Assembly (NCBI GenBank): GCA_023663615.1 | Contig: JAMPHA010000005.1 | Location: 30,390-94,389 of the forward strand | Length of the DNA stretch: 64,000 bases | DNA from: DLAJ01 sp023663615 | GTDB taxonomy: Bacteria; Bacillota; Clostridia; Lachnospirales; Lachnospiraceae | Direction of reading: 5' to 3' | In this document: positions 15,475-23,300 of the stretch, piece after piece | Layout: every line of letters begins with the position of its first letter | Position numbering within the stretch: position 1 is the first letter of the stretch | The notes under the pieces: generated by a model | What the model saw: the letters and a program-made list of their open reading frames with translations, nothing else | Told to the model about the DNA's origin: nothing | Database searches by the model: none | Program-made: the position numbers and the translations under genes

Positions 15475-16791
15475 ATGGGGGAAAAAATGCAGGGACGAAT
15501 CAAAAGAGCGGCGGCGGTCACAGCGGTTCTGCTGCTTTTGGGATTTTGCATAATGTTGTATTGCGAATGGCGGGGAAATCTGCAGGATACGCTGCACGCA
15601 TGCCGCAAAATGCTTTGGGCGATGCCGGTATTTGCGGTTTTGATTGCAATGGCACATGACCGTGCCGGCAGAGGGATGCGCGGACGGGAATATGGGAAGC
15701 AGATGTTTTGCGGAAAGAAAGCGCCGGGAACGCGAAAAAACTATTTGGATTATGCCCGCATTCTGGCGGCGCTCATGGTGATCCTGACGCATGCCTGCTC
15801 CATGCAGGCGGATGCAGACGCGGCATTGTGGAAAACGAATCTACTGTTTGCCTGCGCGGGAATCGGATTGGTCTGTAACCCGCTTTATGTGATGATTTCC
15901 GGTTCTCTTTTGCTGGCGTCGGAAAAAGAAGAATCCCTCGGAACCTTCTATTTTCGACGCTTTGTTAAAGTGGTGGTTCCCATGGTGGTGTATTATGTGA
16001 TCTTTTTATGTGTGTCGGGGCAGATCAGTCTGATACCGCCCCGGAATCTGAAAGAGGGCGTTCTGCAGATTTTTGCGGGGGCATCCGGAGTCGTGCCGCA
16101 TTATTGGCTTATTTATCTGTTGATCTCTCTGTATGTGACTGCTCCGTTTGTCCGGGTGATGGTAAAAAATCTGAAGGACCGTGATATTACGGTGATGTTT
16201 TTTCTGATTCTGGCGGAGGAAGTGCTGGCAGCCTATTTGCCGCTTATAGGAGTGCAGACCGGGCTGACTATGAGTTTGGCAAGCTGGGAAGGCGTATTTA
16301 TTTTAGGTTATATTGTCACGGAACGAAGGACAAAATGGATGGAGCGGATGGTACTGATTTCCGGAGCAGTCTCTGCGGCGGCGGTTGCAGTGGTCTCGGT
16401 CTGTGATTATTCGCTGCGGAGTTATGTCTGTAATACAGCACCGACGATGGTGCTTTTTGCGGGGGCGGTGCTGATTCTTTTATCCAAGCTGGACGGTGTC
16501 TTAAAGGGAAAGCTTTCGCTTGCGGTGCAGACCTTGTCAAAATACAGCTATTCCATCATTCTGGTACACTGGTATGGTCTGTTTGTGGTGACATGGGGAA
16601 AAATAGGCATACAGCCGCTCCGATTCGGCTGTATCGGCGGGATTGTGCTGACGGTGCTGACAGCATTTGTGGTCTGCTTTGTTTTGGGCTTCGTGGCAGA
16701 GAATACGGTTGTGCTTGTGGTTTCGCAGGCATTTTCCGCCGTGGGCGGCGCGGTGAAGAGGATGGTCAGAAAGAAGCGATCGCAGACGTAG
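15475..16791 (+). CDS. Membrane acyltransferase (acyltransferase 3 family)
   Basis: A 438-residue polytopic protein of the acyltransferase 3 family, which O-acetylates cell-surface glycans or similar acceptors. The family motif is YLDYARILAALMVILTHACS (about residues 90-109), including the essential Arg and His. Many hydrophobic helices follow (FACAGIGLVCNPLYVMISG, VVVPMVVYYVIFLCV, WLIYLLISLYVTAPFVRV), ending SYSIILVHWYGLFVV. An extra N-terminal membrane segment of ~60 residues precedes the core. AAGGAG lies upstream of ATG 15475. The substrate cannot be read from sequence and no glycan cluster adjoins it. Confidence 0.85.
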   Translation: MGEKMQGRIKRAAAVTAVLLLLGFCIMLYCEWRGNLQDTLHACRKMLWAMPVFAVLIAMAHDRAGRGMRGREYGKQMFCGKKAPGTRKNYLDYARILAALMVILTHACSMQADADAALWKTNLLFACAGIGLVCNPLYVMISGSLLLASEKEESLGTFYFRRFVKVVVPMVVYYVIFLCVSGQISLIPPRNLKEGVLQIFAGASGVVPHYWLIYLLISLYVTAPFVRVMVKNLKDRDITVMFFLILAEEVLAAYLPLIGVQTGLTMSLASWEGVFILGYIVTERRTKWMERMVLISGAVSAAAVAVVSVCDYSLRSYVCNTAPTMVLFAGAVLILLSKLDGVLKGKLSLAVQTLSKYSYSIILVHWYGLFVVTWGKIGIQPLRFGCIGGIVLTVLTAFVVCFVLGFVAENTVVLVVSQAFSAVGGAVKRMVRKKRSQT

Positions 16792-16806
16792 AAAAAATTA
16801 GATAGA

Positions 16807-16871
16807 AGAATTGTATAGGAGAATTGCATAAAAGAATTGCATAAAAGAATTGCATAAAAGAATTGTATAGT
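16807..16871. repeat. 13-bp tandem repeat, five copies
   Basis: Five head-to-tail units of AGAATTGYATARR/AAA start at 16807, 16820, 16833, 16846 and 16859; the three central ones are identical (AGAATTGCATAAA). The array lies just after the acyltransferase stop codon. There are no spacers, so it is not CRISPR. Confidence 0.9.
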
Positions 16872-16885
16872 AGCGCGTTTATAGA

Positions 16886-16915
16886 AGAAATCATCCCGAA
16901 TAAGGTTTCTTTTTT
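16886..16915 (+). terminator. Terminator after the acyltransferase gene
   Basis: AGAAATC (16886-16892) pairs with GGTTTCT (16904-16910) with one mismatch, followed by a T-run. Confidence 0.55.
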
Positions 16916-16955
16916 GTGCCAAATCCGCTATAATAAGAGCAAAGGAAATCGGATC

Positions 16956-17011
16956 GGTGGAAGCAGCGATCCTTTCGGATTCGGTGGTGGAAGCAGCGAT
17001 CCTGTTCGGAT
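16956..17011. repeat. Direct repeat of ~25 bp upstream of the transglutaminase gene
   Basis: GGTGGAAGCAGCGATCCT followed by T/GTTCGGAT occurs at 16956 and again at 16986. The two copies are nearly perfect and sit directly before the ribosome site at 17021. They may come from slippage or serve as a regulator site. Confidence 0.75.
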
Positions 17012-17032
17012 CAGGCGGCGGGAGGTGTGATG

Positions 17033-18142
17033 ATGAAAAAGGTATATCGGAATGGAATCAGAGTCGCAGCGGTGGTGATGATCGTTTTTTTGATACAGGT
17101 AATGCCAGCACAAGCGCAGACAAAGGTGATGCCGGACGGCGGACTGTTTGACGCGGAATATTACGCGGCGGCATATCCGGACGTTGTGGCGGCGCTCGGC
17201 ACGAGCGAGGCGGCGCTGTACCGGCATTATGTGACATGCGGCAGAGCGGAGGGAAGACAGGGTTGTGCGGATTTTGATCCTGTTTTTTATGCGGCGGCAT
17301 ATCCGGACGTGGTAGCGGCATACGGGTATAATGAGGCGGCGTTATATCAGCATTATATTACGGTAGGAAAGCGGGAAGGGCGGCTTGCCGTTACGCCGGG
17401 ATCTGCTGCGAGCAAGCCGGAGGTTGCGGGCGTCAATGCGACGTCGGTTGTCAGACGCGATACGATGCAGGTTTATCTCAGTTATCCGGGCGAGGCGGCT
17501 GCGGCGGTGCAGACGGCGGCGGACTGTTATGTGACGAAGATTGAGTTTTACGCGGACTTTGACGTATCCGCGGAGATCTGGGACGAGGCGGTCAGGCTGG
17601 TTGACTTAGAACTGCGGGATTATGAGCGGTGTTTAATCAGCGGGGCGCGGCTGCGGCAGAGGGCGGCTAACCGTTGGGATTTAACGTTTGAGCGGTTGAG
17701 CACCAATGCGGAGGAAGACGCGGTCGATGCCATGGTCGGTCAGCTCCTGCCGCTGTTTAACAAGGGAACGGATTATGAGAAGGTCCGTGCGGTGCATGAT
17801 TATCTCTGCCGGACGATTTCGTACTCTTTTGACACGGTATACAATGAAGCGGACGAGCGCTCCGGCTACGACGGGCTGTATCATCAGACGACGGTCTGCA
17901 CCGGTTACGCGCTGTTGTTCCAGAAATTTATGGATGAGATGGGGATTCCGTGTTATATCGGAACCGGCAGCAGCCACGCGTGGAATATCGTGATGCTCGA
18001 CGACCAGTGGTACCATGTGGACTGCACGAACGACAGGCAGAACGGCAAGGTCGTGTACAATTATTTTTTGATCGGTTCGGATAAAACGGGATATACGCAG
18101 TGGAGTTATATTCCGCTCGCCTCGACGGGGTATCCGTACTAG
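17033..18142 (+). CDS. Secreted transglutaminase-like protein with two YPDV repeats
   Basis: Exported protein. The signal peptide runs to about residue 28 (basic KKVYRNGIR, hydrophobic VAAVVMIVFLIQV, cleavage after QAQ or nearby). Two ~36-residue repeats follow, FDAEYYAAAYPDVVAALG and FDPVFYAAAYPDVVAAYG, each ending ALYxHY...GR.EGR; such modules occur in surface proteins of gut Clostridia. The C-terminal half is a transglutaminase-like domain with apparent Cys-His-Asp triad: TTVCTGYALLFQKFM, GSSHAWNIVML and WYHVDCTND. The role could be a cysteine protease or cross-linker at the cell surface. GGAGG lies upstream; ATG 17030 is an equally possible start. Confidence 0.85.
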   Translation: MKKVYRNGIRVAAVVMIVFLIQVMPAQAQTKVMPDGGLFDAEYYAAAYPDVVAALGTSEAALYRHYVTCGRAEGRQGCADFDPVFYAAAYPDVVAAYGYNEAALYQHYITVGKREGRLAVTPGSAASKPEVAGVNATSVVRRDTMQVYLSYPGEAAAAVQTAADCYVTKIEFYADFDVSAEIWDEAVRLVDLELRDYERCLISGARLRQRAANRWDLTFERLSTNAEEDAVDAMVGQLLPLFNKGTDYEKVRAVHDYLCRTISYSFDTVYNEADERSGYDGLYHQTTVCTGYALLFQKFMDEMGIPCYIGTGSSHAWNIVMLDDQWYHVDCTNDRQNGKVVYNYFLIGSDKTGYTQWSYIPLASTGYPY

Positions 18143-18259
18143 GGAAACGGTACAGAGGATGATGGATGGGGCATTTGCCGGCGGCACGGCTATGCTCCGT
18201 TATGGAAAGAGATCATTTGAGTTTTCCGGATAATTCCGGGTAAAAAAGGAAGTGGAACG

Positions 18260-18919
18260 ATGGCGGAGGTATCTGCAAGAGAACAGAGAATTTTTGACAT
18301 TGCAAAGCTGGAATGGGAGATGTTCCAGCATGTCTACAATACGGGCGGAAGGGCGTCCTGCCAGGATGATCCCGATACGTTTTTCCGTATGCGCATGAGC
18401 CAGTGGGTCGTCTATTCGGACGCGCTGATCGACAGTTATTATGAGGACTGCGTGCGCGCGCTGACCGAGGAGGGCAGGAATTTCTATTTTGAAAAATACA
18501 CGCGGATGATGCGGACAACGTATCCGGATGAATATGAAAAGGTAAAGCAGTATCTGCCGGAGACGACGAAGGAACAGATGGAAGCGGTGGAGGAGATCGT
18601 GCGGATTCATGTAAAATGGGATGCGTGGATGCTTGCGCACTATCCGAATATCCGCAAAAACGGGCGCGCGCTCCGCACGGAACAGGATAGTCCGGAGGCG
18701 GGATCTTCCATGGAAAGTTATCTGCGCGCGGAGCTGACGACGTATTCCGCAAAGACGCTCGGACTGCTGTTAGAGGAAACGAAAAAGGCGGATGAAAACG
18801 GGGAAAACCTGCTGAGGGACATCATTGCCGCGGAGACACGCTTTTATGGTTACGCGTCCTTAGAGGACGCGGAGGCGAAGCACGCGGACGTGGTGTCGGG
18901 CGGGAGCTGCCCGATCTGA
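18260..18919 (+). CDS. DUF4125 family protein
   Basis: A 219-residue soluble, mainly helical protein of the DUF4125 family as I recall it. Telling segments are KLEWEMFQHVYNTGGRASCQ, MRMSQWVVYSDALIDSYYED and IVRIHVKWDAWMLAHYPNI. Homologues are widespread in Clostridia and have no assigned function. AAAAGGAAG precedes ATG 18260. A promoter and a long leader separate it from glyA, so it is probably its own unit. Confidence 0.7.
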   Translation: MAEVSAREQRIFDIAKLEWEMFQHVYNTGGRASCQDDPDTFFRMRMSQWVVYSDALIDSYYEDCVRALTEEGRNFYFEKYTRMMRTTYPDEYEKVKQYLPETTKEQMEAVEEIVRIHVKWDAWMLAHYPNIRKNGRALRTEQDSPEAGSSMESYLRAELTTYSAKTLGLLLEETKKADENGENLLRDIIAAETRFYGYASLEDAEAKHADVVSGGSCPI

Positions 18920-18944
18920 AGGCAAAGCACGATTTTTTTTCCGG

Positions 18945-18973
18945 TGGACAGGCAGGGGCGGATATGCTACAAT
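18945..18973 (+). promoter_or_regulatory. Extended -10 promoter of glyA with a ~120-nt leader
   Basis: TGGACA (18945-18950), 17 bp and TACAAT (18968-18973) preceded by TGC. The leader to glyA is about 120 nt; it does not match glycine, THF, ZTP or SAM riboswitches that I can recognise. Confidence 0.7.
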
Positions 18974-19099
18974 GAAACACAGGTTTCGCCTATGCGGGAC
19001 TTTGGAGGTCTTCGCGGAAGGTGGGAACATGTCCGGTGAAGCCGTCCAAAAACAGGAAAATTTGCCATAAAGGCGGAGAGACAAGCAGGAGGAAGAGAG

Positions 19100-20338
19100 A
19101 TGTATTCACTTGACGAAGTGTCGAAGGTGGATCCCGAAATCGCGCAGGCGATCGTGGACGAGCAGAACAGACAGAACAGCCATATCGAGCTGATCGCGTC
19201 TGAGAACTGGGTGAGCAAGGCTGTGATGGCGGCGATGGGAAGCCCGCTTACGAATAAATATGCGGAAGGGTATCCGGGCAAGCGCTATTACGGCGGCTGC
19301 GAGTGTGTGGACGTGGTGGAAAACCTTGCAAGAGAACGCGCGAAAAAACTGTTCGGCTGTGAGTATGCCAATGTGCAGCCGCATTCCGGTGCACAGGCGA
19401 ATATGGCGGTATTTTTTGCCTGCATGGAGCCGGGCGATACGTTTATGGGAATGAATCTTGACCATGGCGGTCATCTTTCCCATGGTTCACCGGTGAATAT
19501 GTCCGGCAAATATTTTAACTGTGTGCCTTACGGCGTAAACGACGACGGGCTGATCGATTATGATGAGGTCAGAAGCATCGCGCTGGAGTGCAAGCCGAAG
19601 ATGATCGTGGCAGGGGCTTCCGCTTATGCGAGAACGATCGATTTTAAGAAGTTCCGTGAGATTGCAGACGAAGTCGGCGCGATTTTGATGGTAGATATGG
19701 CGCATATTGCGGGTCTGGTAGCAGCAGGCATTCATCCGAGCCCGTTCCCGCATGCGGATGTCGTAACGACGACGACGCATAAGACATTGCGCGGACCGAG
19801 GGGCGGTATGATTCTCTGCAATCAGGAAGCGGCGGATCAATATAACTTTAATAAGGCGATCTTTCCGGGGATTCAGGGTGGACCGCTCATGCATGTGATC
19901 GCGGCGAAGGCTGTCTGCTTTCAGGAAGCGCTCACACCGGAGTTCAAAAAGTACCAGCAGCAGATCGCAGACAATGCGCAGGCGCTCTGCAAGGGACTGA
20001 TGGAGCGTGGCGTCAGCATTGTGTCCGGCGGCACGGACAATCATTTGATGCTCGTGGATTTAAGCCCGCTCGGACTGACCGGAAAGGCGGTTGAGAAGCT
20101 GTTAGATGCGGCGCATATCACGGCAAATAAAAATACGATCCCGAACGATCCGCAGAAGCCGTTTGTGACAAGCGGTATCCGTCTCGGTACGCCGGCGGTC
20201 ACATCGAGAGGCATGAACACGGACGATATGGATGAGATCGCTGAGGCGATCGCGCTGGTAATTAAGGGCGGCGAGGAGAAAGTGCCGGAGGCAAAAGCGA
20301 TCGTGAAAAAGCTGACGGACAAATATCCGTTGATCTAA
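19100..20338 (+). CDS. glyA: Serine hydroxymethyltransferase
   Basis: PLP enzyme that interconverts serine and glycine while loading tetrahydrofolate with a one-carbon unit. The 412-residue length is typical. Signatures are NSHIELIASENWVSKAV near residue 27, TNKYAEGYPGKRYYGGCE, VQPHSGAQANMAV, DMAHIAGLVAAG, and the PLP lysine 228 in TTTHKTLRGPRGG. GAGGAAGAGAG precedes ATG 19100. It has its own promoter and a terminator at 20374. Confidence 0.97.
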   Translation: MYSLDEVSKVDPEIAQAIVDEQNRQNSHIELIASENWVSKAVMAAMGSPLTNKYAEGYPGKRYYGGCECVDVVENLARERAKKLFGCEYANVQPHSGAQANMAVFFACMEPGDTFMGMNLDHGGHLSHGSPVNMSGKYFNCVPYGVNDDGLIDYDEVRSIALECKPKMIVAGASAYARTIDFKKFREIADEVGAILMVDMAHIAGLVAAGIHPSPFPHADVVTTTTHKTLRGPRGGMILCNQEAADQYNFNKAIFPGIQGGPLMHVIAAKAVCFQEALTPEFKKYQQQIADNAQALCKGLMERGVSIVSGGTDNHLMLVDLSPLGLTGKAVEKLLDAAHITANKNTIPNDPQKPFVTSGIRLGTPAVTSRGMNTDDMDEIAEAIALVIKGGEEKVPEAKAIVKKLTDKYPLI

Positions 20339-20373
20339 GATTTCAAGGGAAGAAAGCTTTCGAAAATAAGGCG

Positions 20374-20404
20374 GGCGGTATCACGGGGTACCGCCTGTCT
20401 TTTG
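20374..20404 (+). terminator. Terminator after glyA
   Basis: GGCGGTA (20374-20380) and TACCGCC (20389-20395) form a 7-bp stem, followed by the T-rich TGTCTTTT. Confidence 0.7.
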
Positions 20405-20551
20405 GCATATGGGAACGGGCTGACTGCCTGCAGTATATGCTTTTTGCTCTAGGGAACCGGGCATTTGTGAAAAGCATGAAGAAAAAGCATAAGGGAAAAA
20501 GCAACCGAAGGCGCTTGACGATTGTCTAATAGAAGGATGGGGGAAGAAAGG

Positions 20552-21481
20552 ATGTATCATGTGATCATCAATCCGGCGGCAAAGTCCGGCAGGGGAAAAA
20601 AGCTCTGGGCGCAGCTTGAAAAAGGATTTCAAGAACAGGGAGTTGCCTATGAGGCACATTTTACCAGGCGGGAAACGGACGCGAAGCGCTATGCGGAGGA
20701 ACTGACACAAAGCGGCGCGCCTGTAAAGCTTTTGGTGTGCGGCGGGGATGGCACGCTCAACGAAGTCTTACAGGGAATCCATGATCTGGACGCCGTGGAG
20801 CTTGCCTATATTCCGCAGGGTTCCGCCAATGATTTCGCGCGGGATTTTTCGGAAAAAGGAAATCCTGACGAGCGCTTGAAACGCATTCTGGAAAGGGAGC
20901 CGTATCAGATCGACGTGGGACTTGTCCGGATCACGGCGCAGGACGGAACGGAATCTATCAGACGCTTCGCGGGAAGCTCCGGGATCGGCTATGACGCGGC
21001 AGTCTGTGAGGAGGTCGATCGCTCGGCGCTGAAACGCTGTCTGAACCGGCTTCATCTCGGAAAGATTGCATATTTGGTCATTGGGATCAAACAGGTATTA
21101 CAGCTTGACCAGCATCCTGTTCAGATCGTGGTTGACAAGGAACAAAAATTAGAGCTGGAGCGGTGTCTGTTTTCCGCGTTCATGGTACACCGCTACGAGG
21201 GCGGCGGGTTTATGTTCTGTCCTGACGCGGATGCGTTTGACGGTAAGCTGGATGTCTGTGTGGCGGAGAATCTGACAAGAAAAAAGTTTTTGTGTATGCT
21301 GCCGGGCGCTTTTTCGGGAAAGCACGTACGTCATAAGCAGCAGATTCATATTCTGCGCGGAAAAGAAATCTTGGTCCGGGCAAAAGAACCGATGTATTTT
21401 CATGTGGACGGGGAAGTGATCTGTCAGGCAAAAGAGCTTCATTTATCCTGCCTGCATCAAAAATTACGGCTGTATCTGTAG
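20552..21481 (+). CDS. Diacylglycerol/lipid kinase family protein (YegS/BmrU type)
   Basis: A 309-residue lipid kinase of the DAGK catalytic family. Visible motifs are the N-terminal VIINPAAKSGRG (phosphate-binding), CGGDGTLNEVLQGI and PQGSANDFARDF, then the C-terminal beta-sandwich with DGKLDVCVAENL and MYFHVDGEVI. It would phosphorylate diacylglycerol or a related lipid at the membrane. GAAGAAAGG precedes ATG 20552; an upstream TTG at 20522 is less likely. A PAP2-type phosphatase follows after 39 nt, giving a kinase/phosphatase pair for lipid phosphates. Confidence 0.9.
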   Translation: MYHVIINPAAKSGRGKKLWAQLEKGFQEQGVAYEAHFTRRETDAKRYAEELTQSGAPVKLLVCGGDGTLNEVLQGIHDLDAVELAYIPQGSANDFARDFSEKGNPDERLKRILEREPYQIDVGLVRITAQDGTESIRRFAGSSGIGYDAAVCEEVDRSALKRCLNRLHLGKIAYLVIGIKQVLQLDQHPVQIVVDKEQKLELERCLFSAFMVHRYEGGGFMFCPDADAFDGKLDVCVAENLTRKKFLCMLPGAFSGKHVRHKQQIHILRGKEILVRAKEPMYFHVDGEVICQAKELHLSCLHQKLRLYL

Positions 21482-21520
21482 ACAGCGCTTGAAAGCGGGT
21501 AATGAAGGAGTTTAACGGCA

Positions 21521-22165
21521 ATGAAGGAGTTTATCAGAAAATATCGACACGGTATCCCGATGGTAATCTATCTGATTGTGTATCTGATTCTTTTTTTTCT
21601 CGTGGAAAGAATGACGGAAGATCATTATCACCTCATACATATGGGGCTGGATGACCGGATTCCGTTCTGCGAGTATTTTGTGATCCCGTATTTCTGCTGG
21701 TTTGGATATGTGGCGGGATTTGTGGTGTATTTTATTTTTGTCGATAAAGAAAGTTACTGGCCGATGTTCTGGTTCCTCGTGACGGGGATGACGCTGTTTT
21801 TGATCGTGTCGTTCGTCTACCCGAACGGACATGAACTCCGTCCGACAGAGTTTGCGCATGACAATGTGTTTACGCGCATGATTGCGAATTTGTATGAGAC
21901 CGACACGGCGACGAACATTCTGCCGAGCATTCATGTGTATAATTCTCTCGGTATTCACATCGCCGTGCGCAAAAGCAAACGGCTGTCCAGGCATCGCGCG
22001 GTGCAGATCGCGTCGGAGATTCTGTGCATTTTGATTATTATGTCAACCGTTTTTATCAAGCAGCATTCCATGGTGGACGTGATCTCCGCTTTTGCGCTGG
22101 CGGCGGTCATGTATGTCTTGATTTATGTTTCCCGTGTGTTCCCGTGGCGGAAGAAGGCGGACTAA
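21521..22165 (+). CDS. PAP2-family membrane phosphatase
   Basis: A 214-residue polytopic protein of the PAP2/inositolphosphotransferase-like type. The motifs are the family's divergent forms: PNGHELRPTEF (motif 1 region), ILPSIHVYNSLGIH (PSxH motif 2), and STVFIKQHSMVDVISA (motif 3 with catalytic His and Asp). Hydrophobic helices cover most of the rest. It probably dephosphorylates lipid phosphates, matching the lipid kinase just upstream. The stretch ATGAAGGAGTTTA is duplicated at 21502 and 21521; the second copy holds the start codon, the first supplies the ribosome site. Confidence 0.85.
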   Translation: MKEFIRKYRHGIPMVIYLIVYLILFFLVERMTEDHYHLIHMGLDDRIPFCEYFVIPYFCWFGYVAGFVVYFIFVDKESYWPMFWFLVTGMTLFLIVSFVYPNGHELRPTEFAHDNVFTRMIANLYETDTATNILPSIHVYNSLGIHIAVRKSKRLSRHRAVQIASEILCILIIMSTVFIKQHSMVDVISAFALAAVMYVLIYVSRVFPWRKKAD

Positions 22166-22270
22166 TATGCCGCCGGATGGATGAAGTTTTTGGAAGAATG
22201 GTTCAGAAAAAAAGGAAATTAGATTTTGGCGCAGAATATGTATGAATAGAGAGTGTGCGGAGGGATCATT

Positions 22271-23275
22271 TTGACGATCAGAGAAAGCCTTGAAGCGAAT
22301 GAAAGAGAAATATTGAGCCCGTACGCCGCATTGAGCGCAAATTCACGCGGCAGGCAGAAAGAGGAGGAGCAGTGCGACATCCGCCCCGTTTTTCAGCGGG
22401 ACAGAGACCGGATTTTGCACTGTAAGTCTTTTCGCCGCCTAAAAGATAAAACGCAGGTATTTCTCACGCCGGACGGCGATCATTATCGGACGAGAATGAC
22501 GCATACGCTGGAGGTGTCGCAGAATGCACGCACGATCGCGAAAGCGCTGCACTTAAATGAGGATCTGGCGGAAGCGATCGCGCTCGGACACGATCTGGGG
22601 CATACGCCGTTCGGACATGCCGGGGAGCGCGCCTTAAACAACATTTGTCCGCTCGGTTTTAAGCACAATGAGCAGAGTCTCCGCACGGTGGACTGTCTGG
22701 AAAAGGACGGGCAGGGCTTAAACCTCACCTATGAGGTGCGGGATGGCATCTTAAATCATCAGACAGACGGAAAGCCGCAGACCTTAGAGGGAAAGATCGT
22801 CAGACTTTCCGACAAGATCGCCTATATTCACCATGATATGGACGATGCGATCCGCGGTCAGATTTTGACGGAGGAGGATGTACCTGCGCAGATTCGGGAA
22901 GTGCTCGGACGTACCTGCGGAGAGCGGCTGGACTGTTTTATCCACGATCTGGTGACGAACAGCATGGGAAAAAACGATATTTGTATGTCGCCTGAGGTGG
23001 AGGACGCCATGAAGAAGCTCCGCCAATTCATGTTTGTGCATGTGTACCAGAATCCGCGGGCAAAAGGAGAGGAAGGAAAAGCGGAGGGCATTATTGAGAC
23101 GCTTTATACATATTATCTGAATCATATCGAACTGCTGCCGGAATTTTTACAGAGACGGCTGGACGAAGGGGAATATCGGGAGCGGATCGTGTGCGACCAT
23201 ATCAGTTCCATGACGGACCGCTTTGTGCTGGCGCAGTACGAAGATCTGTTTATTCCGAAGTCGTGGCATTATTGA
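22271..23275 (+). CDS. dgt: Deoxyguanosinetriphosphate triphosphohydrolase-like protein
   Basis: HD-domain dNTP triphosphohydrolase family, 334 residues. The family N-terminus DIRPVFQRDRDRILHCKSFRRLKDKTQVF is present (read in two halves). The HD motif lies in TRMTHTLEVSQ and IALGHDLGHTPFGHAGE, and a downstream Asp is in VRLSDKIAYIHHDMDDAI. I chose TTG 22271 because GGAGGGA lies 8 nt upstream; a GTG at 22253 lacks a site. dnaG and rpoD follow closely, the usual Clostridia order, so the three form an operon. Confidence 0.93.
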   Translation: MTIRESLEANEREILSPYAALSANSRGRQKEEEQCDIRPVFQRDRDRILHCKSFRRLKDKTQVFLTPDGDHYRTRMTHTLEVSQNARTIAKALHLNEDLAEAIALGHDLGHTPFGHAGERALNNICPLGFKHNEQSLRTVDCLEKDGQGLNLTYEVRDGILNHQTDGKPQTLEGKIVRLSDKIAYIHHDMDDAIRGQILTEEDVPAQIREVLGRTCGERLDCFIHDLVTNSMGKNDICMSPEVEDAMKKLRQFMFVHVYQNPRAKGEEGKAEGIIETLYTYYLNHIELLPEFLQRRLDEGEYRERIVCDHISSMTDRFVLAQYEDLFIPKSWHY

Positions 23276-23300
23276 TTGCGCGTAGAAAGGAAGGCGGCTC

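Noticed and set aside
16807..16871. Short repeats as a CRISPR array.
   Set aside because: Units are 13 bp and directly abutting, with no spacers and no cas genes.
18974..19099. Possible riboswitch in the glyA leader.
   Set aside because: The ~120-nt leader shows no recognisable glycine, THF, ZTP or SAM aptamer core. Left as an unassigned leader.
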